Origin: Sva-07 sp963829585
GTDB lineage: Bacteria; Actinomycetota; Acidimicrobiia; Acidimicrobiales; Ilumatobacteraceae
Direction: 5' to 3'
Assembly: GCA_963829585.1 (NCBI GenBank)
Contig: CAWHJD010000005.1
Span: 124,001 to 188,000, forward strand
Length of the DNA: 64,000 nt
The notes below the pieces were generated by a model that ran no database searches, was not told the DNA's origin, and was given only the letters and a program-made list of their open reading frames with translations. The number at the start of each line of letters is the position of its first letter. Positions within the stretch are counted from its first letter, which is position 1. The translations under genes were made by a program, and so were the position numbers. This document shows, one piece after another, positions 44,253 through 51,629 of the stretch.

Positions 44253-45548
44253 TCACAGCCGTCCGTTGGCGCGCAGCTTGGCGATGTTCTGAGGCATGGC
44301 CAGCACCTCGCGGTACTGCTCGACGGTCTGCTCCGCGCACTTCGTCCACGTCCAGCGGTCGAGCACGCGCTGACGGCCCGCGGCACCGACCTTGGCGCGC
44401 AGCTCCGGGTTGTCGAGGCCGCGGGTGATCGCTGCGGCGAGCGAATCCACGTCGCCGGCCTTGCAGCCGATCACGGTGTCGCCGTCGGTGCCCGTCACCT
44501 CGGGGAGCGCACCGCCGTCGGTGGCGACGAGAGGCGTGCCGGAGCACATCGCTTCGATCGCGGGAAGGCTGAAGCCTTCGTACAGGCTCGGCACGACCGC
44601 CATCTCGGCTTCGGCGTACAGCTCGACGATGCGCTCGTCGGTCACCCCCGAGACGAACTCGATGTGCGGAGCCAGCCCGTACGAGTCGATGAGATCCATC
44701 GAGTGGCCGGGGCGCGGCTTGCCGATGATCGTGAGCGTGACGTCGCGCTCGGTGCGCAGCTTCGCCATCGCCTCGAGGAGGTACGACAGGCCCTTGAGCG
44801 CGACGTCGGCCGAGGCCGTGGTGATCAGTCGGCCGGGCCGGCGCTCGACGTGGGGGAGTGGCTTGAAGAGGTCGGGATCGACGCCGACCGGCACGAGCCG
44901 CATGCGGTCGATCTCCACGCCCATGTCGGTGTGGATGTCGTCGATCGAGTTCTGGCTCACGACGACGATGCGCGGCATCTTCGACGCGACCTTGCCCTGC
45001 ATCTTCACGAACGAGTACCAGCGACCGACCGACCAGCGCCTCGACCACGACTTGGCGTGGCTCATCTCGAGTTCGCGGTCCTTGGTGATCGGATGGTGCA
45101 GGGTGACGATCGTGGGGATCCTCTCCTCGATCTTCAAGATGCCGTAACCGAGGCACTGGTTGTCGTGCACGAGGTCGAATTCCCGTGCCCGATGCTTCAG
45201 CTCGCGTGCGGCGCGGGCGCTGAAGGCGAGGGGCTCCGGGAACACCCCGGTCATGAACTGGGCCATCTCGAGTGCGTCTTCGCGGGTCTTCAACTCCCAG
45301 AAGCCGGGGAATCGACCGGGGAAGTACTCGTTGAAGGTGTCGAGGCTGGGGAGCTTGGTGAGCGTGACCCGTTCGTCGAGGATCGGGTACGGCTGGCCGC
45401 CGAGCACTTCGACCGTGTGGCCGAGGTCGGCGAGTGCCTTGGTGAGATGGCGGGTGTACACGCCCTGGCCGCCCACGTGGGGCTTGCCGCGATACGTGAG
45501 GTACGCGATCTTGAGCGGTGCATCAGGATCGAGTCCGGCCGTCGACAT
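44253..45548 (-). CDS. Glycosyltransferase family 4
   Basis: 431 residues, GT-B fold. N-terminal domain: KIAYLTYRGKPHVGGQGVYTRHL with the Gly-rich nucleotide-sugar loop; C-terminal domain: RLITTASADVALKGLSYLLEA, VSGVTDERIVELYAEAEMAVVPSLYEGFSLPAIEAM, the E-x7-E motif of retaining GT4 enzymes. Likely transfers a sugar from a nucleotide-sugar to an unknown acceptor. ATG 45548 has TAGCGT seven bases upstream (leaderless type). First gene of the GT4-methyltransferase-barrel operon; preceded by an inverted repeat and two hairpin repeats. Confidence 0.88.
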   Translation of the reverse strand: MSTAGLDPDAPLKIAYLTYRGKPHVGGQGVYTRHLTKALADLGHTVEVLGGQPYPILDERVTLTKLPSLDTFNEYFPGRFPGFWELKTREDALEMAQFMTGVFPEPLAFSARAARELKHRAREFDLVHDNQCLGYGILKIEERIPTIVTLHHPITKDRELEMSHAKSWSRRWSVGRWYSFVKMQGKVASKMPRIVVVSQNSIDDIHTDMGVEIDRMRLVPVGVDPDLFKPLPHVERRPGRLITTASADVALKGLSYLLEAMAKLRTERDVTLTIIGKPRPGHSMDLIDSYGLAPHIEFVSGVTDERIVELYAEAEMAVVPSLYEGFSLPAIEAMCSGTPLVATDGGALPEVTGTDGDTVIGCKAGDVDSLAAAITRGLDNPELRAKVGAAGRQRVLDRWTWTKCAEQTVEQYREVLAMPQNIAKLRANGRL

Positions 45549-45567
45549 CCGGACAACGCTATCGGCG

Positions 45568-45591
45568 CACCGTTACCACCGGGTAACGGTG
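45568..45591. repeat. 10-bp inverted repeat upstream of the GT4 gene
   Basis: CACCGTTACC and GGTAACGGTG flank a 4-base spacer ACCG, about 20 bp upstream of the GT4 start and just beyond its -10. The position suits an operator. Confidence 0.5.
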
Positions 45592-45604
45592 AGAACGACC
45601 CCGC

Positions 45605-45670
45605 CGGTCTTTCGGGGTCGGGTCCGGAAAGACCGCGCCGGTCTTTCGGGGTCGGGTCCGGAAAGACCGG
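45605..45670. repeat. 33-bp hairpin repeat, two tandem copies
   Basis: Copies at 45605-45635 (31 bases) and 45638-45670 share arms CGGTCTTTC/GAAAGACCG and the same 13-base centre. They fill the gap between galM and the GT4 gene, both on the minus strand, and should terminate galM transcription. Confidence 0.8.
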
Positions 45671-45671
45671 T

Positions 45672-46484
45672 TCACCAGGAGATGGTCATGCTGCGGCGCA
45701 GCGGTGTGTCCGGGTCGACGACGTGAGGGTGCAGGTTGAACGCATCGGGCGGGCCGGACTGCGGCTCGACGCAGGTGGCGTGGGCAGGCATGTCGTAGAC
45801 GACCCACCGGTCGCAGTCGGACTCGACGCGAACCGACGGTGCCACGGCCCGGTCGTAGTGGAGAACGACCGGCTCGACGTTGACGAAGCAGTCGTCCCAC
45901 GGACCCTCGGTGGGCTCGACCAGCGCGCCGGTCGGGATGCCGAACTCGTCGCGTTGGTACATCGCGATTGGAGTGAACTCCAACCGATCGGGCTTTCGGA
46001 ACCAGGGGTGCCAACCGACTTCTGCGGGAAACGTGCGACCGGCCGACTCGATCGTCAGCGTGATGTCGATCCGGTCGGGGTGCAGTTCGAACGTCTGCGT
46101 CACGAATCCGCCGAACTCCCAGCCGAGTGCCCGGGTCGCGCTCCACGACGAGTCCGATGCGCCGTTCACGGCGTCGTCAAGCCAGGGGCGGTCGAAGACG
46201 AGGCCGTGGATGGCATGGGCTCGTTCGGGACCGCTGCCGTCGTGGTGGTTGATGTCGAGTTGGTGCTCGACGCCGAGGAACGTGAACCGGCCGTGGCGGA
46301 TCCGCCCCGCCCACGGTGCCATCGGATAGCAGCCCCACGCCATCGGGTGGCGATCGTCGGGGACGTCGACGAGCAGCGGTTGGCCGGCGACGGTGACCTG
46401 GCCGATCCGGCATCCGGCGGACGGATGGATCGTCACGGTCACGTCGCGGGCCGTGAGCGTGCGGATGGCGTCGGCGGTGGGCAT
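45672..46484 (-). CDS. galM: Aldose 1-epimerase
   Basis: Interconverts alpha and beta anomers of aldoses. 270 residues, beta-sandwich. Conserved parts: PMAPWAGRIRHGRF, the His in RAHAIHGLVFDRPW, the second His in AEVGWHPWFRK, and the catalytic Glu in ATCVEPQSGPPDAFN. Sugar specificity unknown. ATG 46484 has CAGTAT six bases upstream within a 17-bp promoter shared with dtd. Followed by two hairpin repeats. Confidence 0.88.
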   Translation of the reverse strand: MPTADAIRTLTARDVTVTIHPSAGCRIGQVTVAGQPLLVDVPDDRHPMAWGCYPMAPWAGRIRHGRFTFLGVEHQLDINHHDGSGPERAHAIHGLVFDRPWLDDAVNGASDSSWSATRALGWEFGGFVTQTFELHPDRIDITLTIESAGRTFPAEVGWHPWFRKPDRLEFTPIAMYQRDEFGIPTGALVEPTEGPWDDCFVNVEPVVLHYDRAVAPSVRVESDCDRWVVYDMPAHATCVEPQSGPPDAFNLHPHVVDPDTPLRRSMTISW

Positions 46485-46501
46485 CGGGTGATACTGCTCG
46501 G
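46485..46501. promoter_or_regulatory. 17-bp divergent promoter with overlapping -10 elements
   Basis: GATACT (46490-46495) lies six bases before the dtd ATG; on the opposite strand CAGTAT (46491-46496) lies six bases before the galM ATG. Five of six positions are shared. There is no room for ribosome sites, so both transcripts must be leaderless or start inside the neighbouring gene. Confidence 0.55.
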
Positions 46502-46960
46502 ATGCGAGCGCTCGTGCAACGTGTGATCCGAGCGGAAGTGACCTTCCGACCAGAAGACGCCACCGATTGGCAGACCGCAGGATCGATCGGGCCGGGGCTG
46601 TGTGTGTTCGTCGGAGCGACCCACGACGACAGCGAGGCGACCGCCGACAGGTTGGCCGACAAGTTGTGGGGCCTGCGCATCTTCGACGACGACGACGGCG
46701 TGATGAACCGCTCGGTCGCCGACGTCGGAGGATCGGTGCTCGTCGTGAGCCAGTTCACGCTCTACGGCGACATCGCCAAGGGGCGACGCCCGAGCTGGAT
46801 CGCCGCAGCCCGACCCGAGCACGCCGAACCACTCGTCGACCGGGTCGTCACGGCGTTGCGGGCACTCGGCGCCGACGTCGAGACCGGCCGCTTCCGGACC
46901 GACATGCGCGTCGCCCTCGTCAACGACGGTCCGGTCACGCTCATGCTCGAGGTCGGCTGA
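46502..46960 (+). CDS. dtd: D-aminoacyl-tRNA deacylase
   Basis: Removes D-amino acids and glycine mischarged onto tRNA. 152 residues. Diagnostic motifs: MRALVQRVIRAEV at the start, SQFTLYGD (SQFTL motif) and NDGPVTLMLE (NxGPVT motif). The slightly longer segment FRPEDATDWQTAGSIGPG lies where DTD enzymes vary. ATG 46502 fits the conserved N-terminus exactly and has GATACT six bases upstream. Confidence 0.94.
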   Translation: MRALVQRVIRAEVTFRPEDATDWQTAGSIGPGLCVFVGATHDDSEATADRLADKLWGLRIFDDDDGVMNRSVADVGGSVLVVSQFTLYGDIAKGRRPSWIAAARPEHAEPLVDRVVTALRALGADVETGRFRTDMRVALVNDGPVTLMLEVG

Positions 46961-46967
46961 GCCTTCA

Positions 46968-47008
46968 GCGTCAGCGAGAACAGCGAGGCGCTACGTCTGA
47001 GCTGACGC
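46968..47008. terminator. Inverted repeat between dtd and lnt
   Basis: GCGTCAGC (46968-46975) pairs with GCTGACGC (47001-47008) across 25 bases spanning the two convergent stops. Weak terminator candidate. Confidence 0.35.
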
Positions 47009-48553
47009 CGAGTTGGCGCGAGCGGCCGAAGTGCGGCGGCGGGAGAACCAGAGGGAGGTGCCGAGGACGGCCAGGAGCGTGACGATGAAGATGCCGTCAC
47101 CGAGGTTGGTGTACCAGGTACGTCCCTCGCGCAGCTCGACGGTGTCGTACAGCACGTTGCGTTCGCTCACCGCGGTGCGTTGGAGGACGTTGCCGTCGGA
47201 ATCGACGACGGCGGTGAACCCGGTCGGAGCGGCCTGCACCACCCAGCGGCCCGTCTCGATCGCTCGCAGCCGGCTCGACGCCACCTGCTGGGTCTGCACG
47301 ATCGTGCCCGTGTAACTGGCGCCGTTGGTCGGATTCACGATTGCCTCCGCGCCGAGCTTCACGCCCTCGCGCGCCCGTCCGGCGAAGAACACCTCCCAGG
47401 AGATCACCACGCCGAGGCGGGTGCCGTCGGGCAGGTCGAGGACCGCCGGGCCGGTGCCGGCCACGGCGTCGCGACCCACCTGTCCGACGGGGGCGCCGAC
47501 CGCTTCGAGGATCCCGCGCAGCGGCACGTACTCGCCGTACGGCACCCGACGGACCTTCACGTAGCGGTCGAGGATCTCACCGTCGGGGGTCACGAGGATC
47601 TGCGAGTTGATCCTCGGCTCCTCGGTGACACCGACGGCGATCGGCGCGTCGAGTCGGGCAGCTTGCTCGACGATGGCGTCGTAGATCTCCGACCCCTCGA
47701 AGACGTCGACGTCGATCGTGTTCTCGGGCCACAGCACGAGGTCGAGGTCCGCATCGTCGGGGATCGACCTGGTGGCCTCCAGGTGTCGTTCGGTCACCAG
47801 CCGCGGCGGCACCTCCAAGGCGCTCGTGCCCTGTTCGCCGCCCCCCTGCACCGCCGCCACGCGAAGTGTCTCGCCGGTCGCCGACCCGCGTGGCGCAACG
47901 ACCGCGAGTACTGCCACGACGGCGATCACGCCGATGGCGATTGCGGCCTGCGGGGTCGCTCGCACGCCGGAGCCGGTGCCGCGCCGTCGGTCGCGGACCT
48001 GGCGCCCGATGTCGACCAGCGACATGCCGAGCTGGAACACCACCCACGTGAGCAGGATCACGCCGCCGACGCGCACGACGCCGACGAGCGGGCCACCGAC
48101 CTGCGACATCCCCATCGTCGCCAACGGAACGCCACCGAACGGGAACGAGAACCGCACCGCCTCGGCCAGTGTGTGCGCCGCCGGCCGCCCGATGACACGC
48201 CATGGCCCGACCGGCGCCACGAACTCCGCCAACAGGTGGAAGCCGGCGAACACGGCCGCGGCGACCAGGTACCCGGGCATGGTCAGCTGCACCATCCACG
48301 CCAGCCCGAGGTACATCCATCCGGCTCCGAAGAGGAAGCCGAGCAGCATCCGTCGACGCCGGGAGAGTCCGTCGCCGAGGGCCACCTCGAAGAGCATCAC
48401 GCCGACGATCGCCAGCGGCCAGAAGCCCCACGGGGGCATCGACAGGGCCACGAGCGCGCCGGCTCCGAGCGCGAGAGCCGGACGCGCGAGTCGTTCGTGG
48501 AGCGGGCGCCGCCCGGTGGGCAGCGGCCCCACATCGGGTTCGAGGTTGCTCAA
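46991..48553 (-). CDS. lnt: Apolipoprotein N-acyltransferase-like protein, catalytic Cys replaced by Ser
   Basis: Lnt adds the third acyl chain to lipoproteins in the membrane. 520 residues: several N-terminal helices (LALGAGALVALSMPPWGFWPLAIVG onward), a nitrilase-like domain, and a C-terminal helix. Catalytic Glu is in LVLWPENTI and Lys in YVKVRRVPYGEYVP, but the Cys of the ICYE/ICWE motif reads VISWEVFF (codon TCC), so the thioester nucleophile is Ser. TTG 48553 overlaps the sortase stop (TTGA); GTG at 48532 is an alternative. Last gene of the haem-sortase-lnt operon. Confidence 0.85.
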   Translation of the reverse strand: MSNLEPDVGPLPTGRRPLHERLARPALALGAGALVALSMPPWGFWPLAIVGVMLFEVALGDGLSRRRRMLLGFLFGAGWMYLGLAWMVQLTMPGYLVAAAVFAGFHLLAEFVAPVGPWRVIGRPAAHTLAEAVRFSFPFGGVPLATMGMSQVGGPLVGVVRVGGVILLTWVVFQLGMSLVDIGRQVRDRRRGTGSGVRATPQAAIAIGVIAVVAVLAVVAPRGSATGETLRVAAVQGGGEQGTSALEVPPRLVTERHLEATRSIPDDADLDLVLWPENTIDVDVFEGSEIYDAIVEQAARLDAPIAVGVTEEPRINSQILVTPDGEILDRYVKVRRVPYGEYVPLRGILEAVGAPVGQVGRDAVAGTGPAVLDLPDGTRLGVVISWEVFFAGRAREGVKLGAEAIVNPTNGASYTGTIVQTQQVASSRLRAIETGRWVVQAAPTGFTAVVDSDGNVLQRTAVSERNVLYDTVELREGRTWYTNLGDGIFIVTLLAVLGTSLWFSRRRTSAARANSASAQT

Positions 48554-49249
48554 GTTGCGAGGGCGAGACTCACGACGATGCGCTTCGCGGTCGAGCCGAG
48601 GGGGTGGCAGGCGAACAGGGTGGCCGTCGGTGTGTCGGTGGGGTTCGTGATCCACAACGCGTCGGGAGTGACGATCTGTGTGCCGGTCACGCGATAGGTG
48701 CTCGTTCCTGCCGCCGTCGTGAAGATGACCTCGTCGCCGGGGACCAACTTGTCGAGGTGGCGGAACTCGGCGCCGTGGCTGGTGCGATGTCCGGCCACGA
48801 CGACATTGCCGACTTGACCCGGCATGGCCGATCCGGGCCAGTGTCCCGGCCCCCGGTTCAGGGTGGTGAGGCGAATTCCCTCCTGCAGCTCGGAGTCGAG
48901 ACCGACCTTGGGAATCGTGATGCGCCCGATCGGCGGATTGTTCTCGGCTCCCCGAGCATCCTGGGGCGGAGCGACGGGCTGGGCCGCCTGGACCGCCAGC
49001 GTCGTGGTCGTCGTCGTGGTGGTCGTGGTCGTGGTCGTCGTGGTGGTGGTAGTGGTGGTCGTCGATGGCTGAGTCGTCGGCGGCGCGGTCGTGGTGGTTG
49101 CGGAGTCGGCATCGAACGTCGCGACGGTGTTGGGCTCGGATCGCCCGTTCATGGCGAAGAATCCGACGGCGATCACCGAGCGCGATGACGACGCCCGCCA
49201 GCGGCACCGCGGGGCGCCGGACGAAGGAGGGAGGCTCGACTCCGGTCAC
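48550..49249 (-). CDS. Class E-type sortase with an apparent frameshift near the N-terminus
   Basis: Sortase that would cleave and attach surface proteins. Catalytic His in VVVAGHRTSHGAEF, Cys in TATLFACHPLG and Arg in KRIVVSLAL. A tract of 21 consecutive Thr forms the linker after the membrane helix. The open frame begins at 49176, too short for a full helix. A GTG at 49249 overlaps the cgoX stop (GTGA) and starts VTGVEPPSFVRRPAVPLAGVVIALG; removing one base near 49177 would fuse this to VIAVGFFAMNG and give a normal signal-anchor helix. I therefore place the start at 49249 with one frameshift. Confidence 0.8.
49010..49075 (-). repeat. Low-complexity threonine-codon tract inside the sortase gene
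   Basis: About 63 bases of ACG/ACC-type codons (GTGGTC-like triplets on the plus strand) encode 21 Thr in a row. It is prone to length change and likely forms an extended, possibly glycosylated cell-wall linker. Confidence 0.75.
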
Positions 49250-50676
49250 GGCGACAATTCTTCCAGATTCGCGAGGTGGCTGCTCGTGCGCCCCGCCGTT
49301 GCGGCGCCCGACCGGACGCATGCCGGGATGCCGATGCCGCGAAACCCGGCGCCGGTGACGAAGATCCCCGACGGGAGGGCGCGCTCGACGGCATCGACCC
49401 AAGCGGCATGGTGCGGTCGGTACTGGGCGAATGCTCCGGGCCACCGGGTGATGCGGACCTCGAGCGGGTCGAAGGCGACGCCGAGATGGAGCTCGAGGTC
49501 GGTGAGCACCGCGTCGAGCACCTCGTCGTCGTTCAGCTGCAGCACCTCCACGCCATCGCGACCGAGCGAGACCCGCAGGATCTCACCGCCGGCGGGTGGC
49601 CGCCAGTGCGCCCACTTCTGCGAACCGAACGATGCTGCGGTCACCCAGCGTTGGGCCGGCTTCGGCACGAGGTAGCCACTCATGTTCCGCAGACCTGCGG
49701 GCCACTGGTCGGCGGCGACATGGAGGGTCACCATGATGACGTCGGCCGTCTCGGCCTGCGCGAGCAGCGTCGACGCGTCGGGCGCCGCCTCGGCGAGCAG
49801 CTCGCCCGTCACGCGGGCGGGCGTGGCGAAGATCACGGCATCGAACACGTCGTCGGTCGGGGTCCCGGTGTCCAGGCGCCAGCGGCCGTCAGCGGTGCGT
49901 GCGCACGACGCCACCGTCGCACCGGTCAGGACGGTGCCACCCGCGGCGCGAACGGCGTCGGCCGTGGCCGTGGTGAGCGCCGACATGCCCCGGCGAGGTG
50001 CTGCAAAGATCGGGCTCGTCGACGCGGTCGCCGTGCCCTGTGCGCTGCGCTGGCGACGCGCGGCCAACAGCAGACTGCGATTGTCCTTGGCCAGCGCCGC
50101 GAGCTGCGGCACCTCGGCGAGGCTGAACCGGTCGGTGTCGGTGGCGTAGATGCTGCCGACGAGCGAGTCGACCAGGCGTTCGTGCACCTCGTCGCCGAAC
50201 CGGGCCCGTACGTACTCGCCGATCGAGTCGCTCTCGGTGGAGGTGCGGGGCAGGAATGGTTCGAGAGCGGCACGGGCCTTGCCCTTCCACGACAGCAGGC
50301 CGGTGGTCGCGAGCGGTCCGAGGCGTCCGGGCACGCCGAGCAGCAGCCCGTCGGGGATCGGGTGCAGCCCGTTGTGCCAGACCGCGGCGCCCACCGGTTC
50401 GGGCGACACGAGGTCGTCGCCGAGACCGACGCGCCGGGCGAGTGCGACCGCCTCCGGCACCCGGGCAAGGAAGGCGTCGGCGCCCTCGTCGACGTGCTCC
50501 ACACCGGCGAAGGGACTCGTGTCGATGCGACCGCCCACGCGCACGGCGGCGTCGAACACCACGACGTCGGTGTCGACGTCGGCACCGGTGTCGGCATCTC
50601 TGCCGGCATCGAGCACGCCGAGCGCAGCGGACAGGCCACTGATCCCTCCACCGACGATGGCGACGCGTCGAGTCAT
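49246..50676 (-). CDS. cgoX: Protoporphyrinogen/coproporphyrinogen oxidase (HemY/CgoX)
   Basis: FAD enzyme that aromatises the porphyrinogen ring. 476 residues. FAD motif VAIVGGGISGLSAALG at the N-terminus, then VVVFDAAVRVGGRI; C-terminal FAD contact GIFVTGAGFRGIGIPACVRSG. In actinobacteria this gene usually acts on coproporphyrinogen III (CgoX) in the coproporphyrin route. ATG 50676 lies five bases after the ferrochelatase stop; the end overlaps the sortase start (GTGA). Middle gene of hemE-cpfC-cgoX-sortase-lnt. Confidence 0.92.
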   Translation of the reverse strand: MTRRVAIVGGGISGLSAALGVLDAGRDADTGADVDTDVVVFDAAVRVGGRIDTSPFAGVEHVDEGADAFLARVPEAVALARRVGLGDDLVSPEPVGAAVWHNGLHPIPDGLLLGVPGRLGPLATTGLLSWKGKARAALEPFLPRTSTESDSIGEYVRARFGDEVHERLVDSLVGSIYATDTDRFSLAEVPQLAALAKDNRSLLLAARRQRSAQGTATASTSPIFAAPRRGMSALTTATADAVRAAGGTVLTGATVASCARTADGRWRLDTGTPTDDVFDAVIFATPARVTGELLAEAAPDASTLLAQAETADVIMVTLHVAADQWPAGLRNMSGYLVPKPAQRWVTAASFGSQKWAHWRPPAGGEILRVSLGRDGVEVLQLNDDEVLDAVLTDLELHLGVAFDPLEVRITRWPGAFAQYRPHHAAWVDAVERALPSGIFVTGAGFRGIGIPACVRSGAATAGRTSSHLANLEELSP

Positions 50677-50681
50677 CCGGC

Positions 50682-51629
50682 TCAACCCTCGACGGCGGCG
50701 ATCACCCGCGCCGCGAGCGCCGCCATGACCGTCGGGGTGTCGTTCACGCACGCGGTGCGGTCGAAGTCCAACCCGCACGTCTCGGCGCGTCGGGCTGCTT
50801 CGATGTCGAGGTCGTAGAGCACTTCGAGGTGGTCGGCGACGAAGCCGCAGGCGCACACGATCACGCCGTCGACATCGTCGTTCTCGCCGAGCTCGTCGAT
50901 GACGGCCAGGATGTCGGGGCCGATCCACGGCTCGGGGGTGCGGCCGGCCGACTGCCACGCGATCTGCCAGTCGTCGCCCTCGTCGAGCCCGACCGCTGCA
51001 GCGACCGCTTCGGCCGTCGAGCGCAGTTCGTCCGGATACGGGTCCCCGGCGGCGATGATCCTCTCCGGCAGGGAGTGGGCGGTGAAGAGCACCCGCACCC
51101 GGCCACCTGTCCGTTCGCGCATCGCGGCGACCCGGGCGGCGAGGTCGTCGGCCAGGAACGACACGAACGCCGGCTCGACCGCCCAGCTCTCGATGCCGAT
51201 CACCTCGGCGGACCCGCCGACGTCGTCGACACCCTGGCGTGTCCGATCGATGTACTGACCGATCGAGTACGACGAGTAGTGCGGTGCGAGGACCAGGGCG
51301 ACGATCGAGGCGAATCCCTCCTCGGCGAGTCGGCCTGCGGCGACCTCCACCTTCGGATCGGCGTGCTTGAGGCCGAGCGCCACGTGGAATCGGCCGGGAG
51401 CAGCAGCATCGAGCGCCGCCTGGAGTGCGTCGCGCTGTGCTTCGGTGAGCTGCGCCAGCGGGGAGACGCCCCCGATGGCTGCGTAACGGGCGGTCAGGTC
51501 GGCCAGGGCCTCGGGCGTCGGCGGACGGCCACGCCGAATGTCGGTGTAGTAGGGCTCGATCTCGTCGGGATGGCGGGGTGTGCCGTAGGCCATCAGCAGC
51601 ACGGCGATGTCGGGCCGAGCCGCGTTCAC
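50682..51629 (-). CDS. cpfC: Ferrochelatase (coproporphyrin type)
   Basis: Inserts iron into the porphyrin; actinobacterial forms use coproporphyrin III. 315 residues. DIAVLLMAYGTPRHPDEIEPYY at the start, the metal-handling His in VLFTAHSLPERII, and the conserved Glu in GFVADHLEVLYDLDIEA. C-terminal Cys (CACGF, ETCGLDFDRTAC) could ligate a [2Fe-2S] cluster, as in some actinobacterial enzymes; that is inference. ATG 51629 overlaps the hemE stop (ATGA). Confidence 0.93.
   Translation of the reverse strand: MNAARPDIAVLLMAYGTPRHPDEIEPYYTDIRRGRPPTPEALADLTARYAAIGGVSPLAQLTEAQRDALQAALDAAAPGRFHVALGLKHADPKVEVAAGRLAEEGFASIVALVLAPHYSSYSIGQYIDRTRQGVDDVGGSAEVIGIESWAVEPAFVSFLADDLAARVAAMRERTGGRVRVLFTAHSLPERIIAAGDPYPDELRSTAEAVAAAVGLDEGDDWQIAWQSAGRTPEPWIGPDILAVIDELGENDDVDGVIVCACGFVADHLEVLYDLDIEAARRAETCGLDFDRTACVNDTPTVMAALAARVIAAVEG

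Noticed and set aside
49010..49075. Possible CRISPR or tandem-repeat array
   Set aside because: It is a triplet-type tract translating to poly-Thr, with no repeat-spacer structure.
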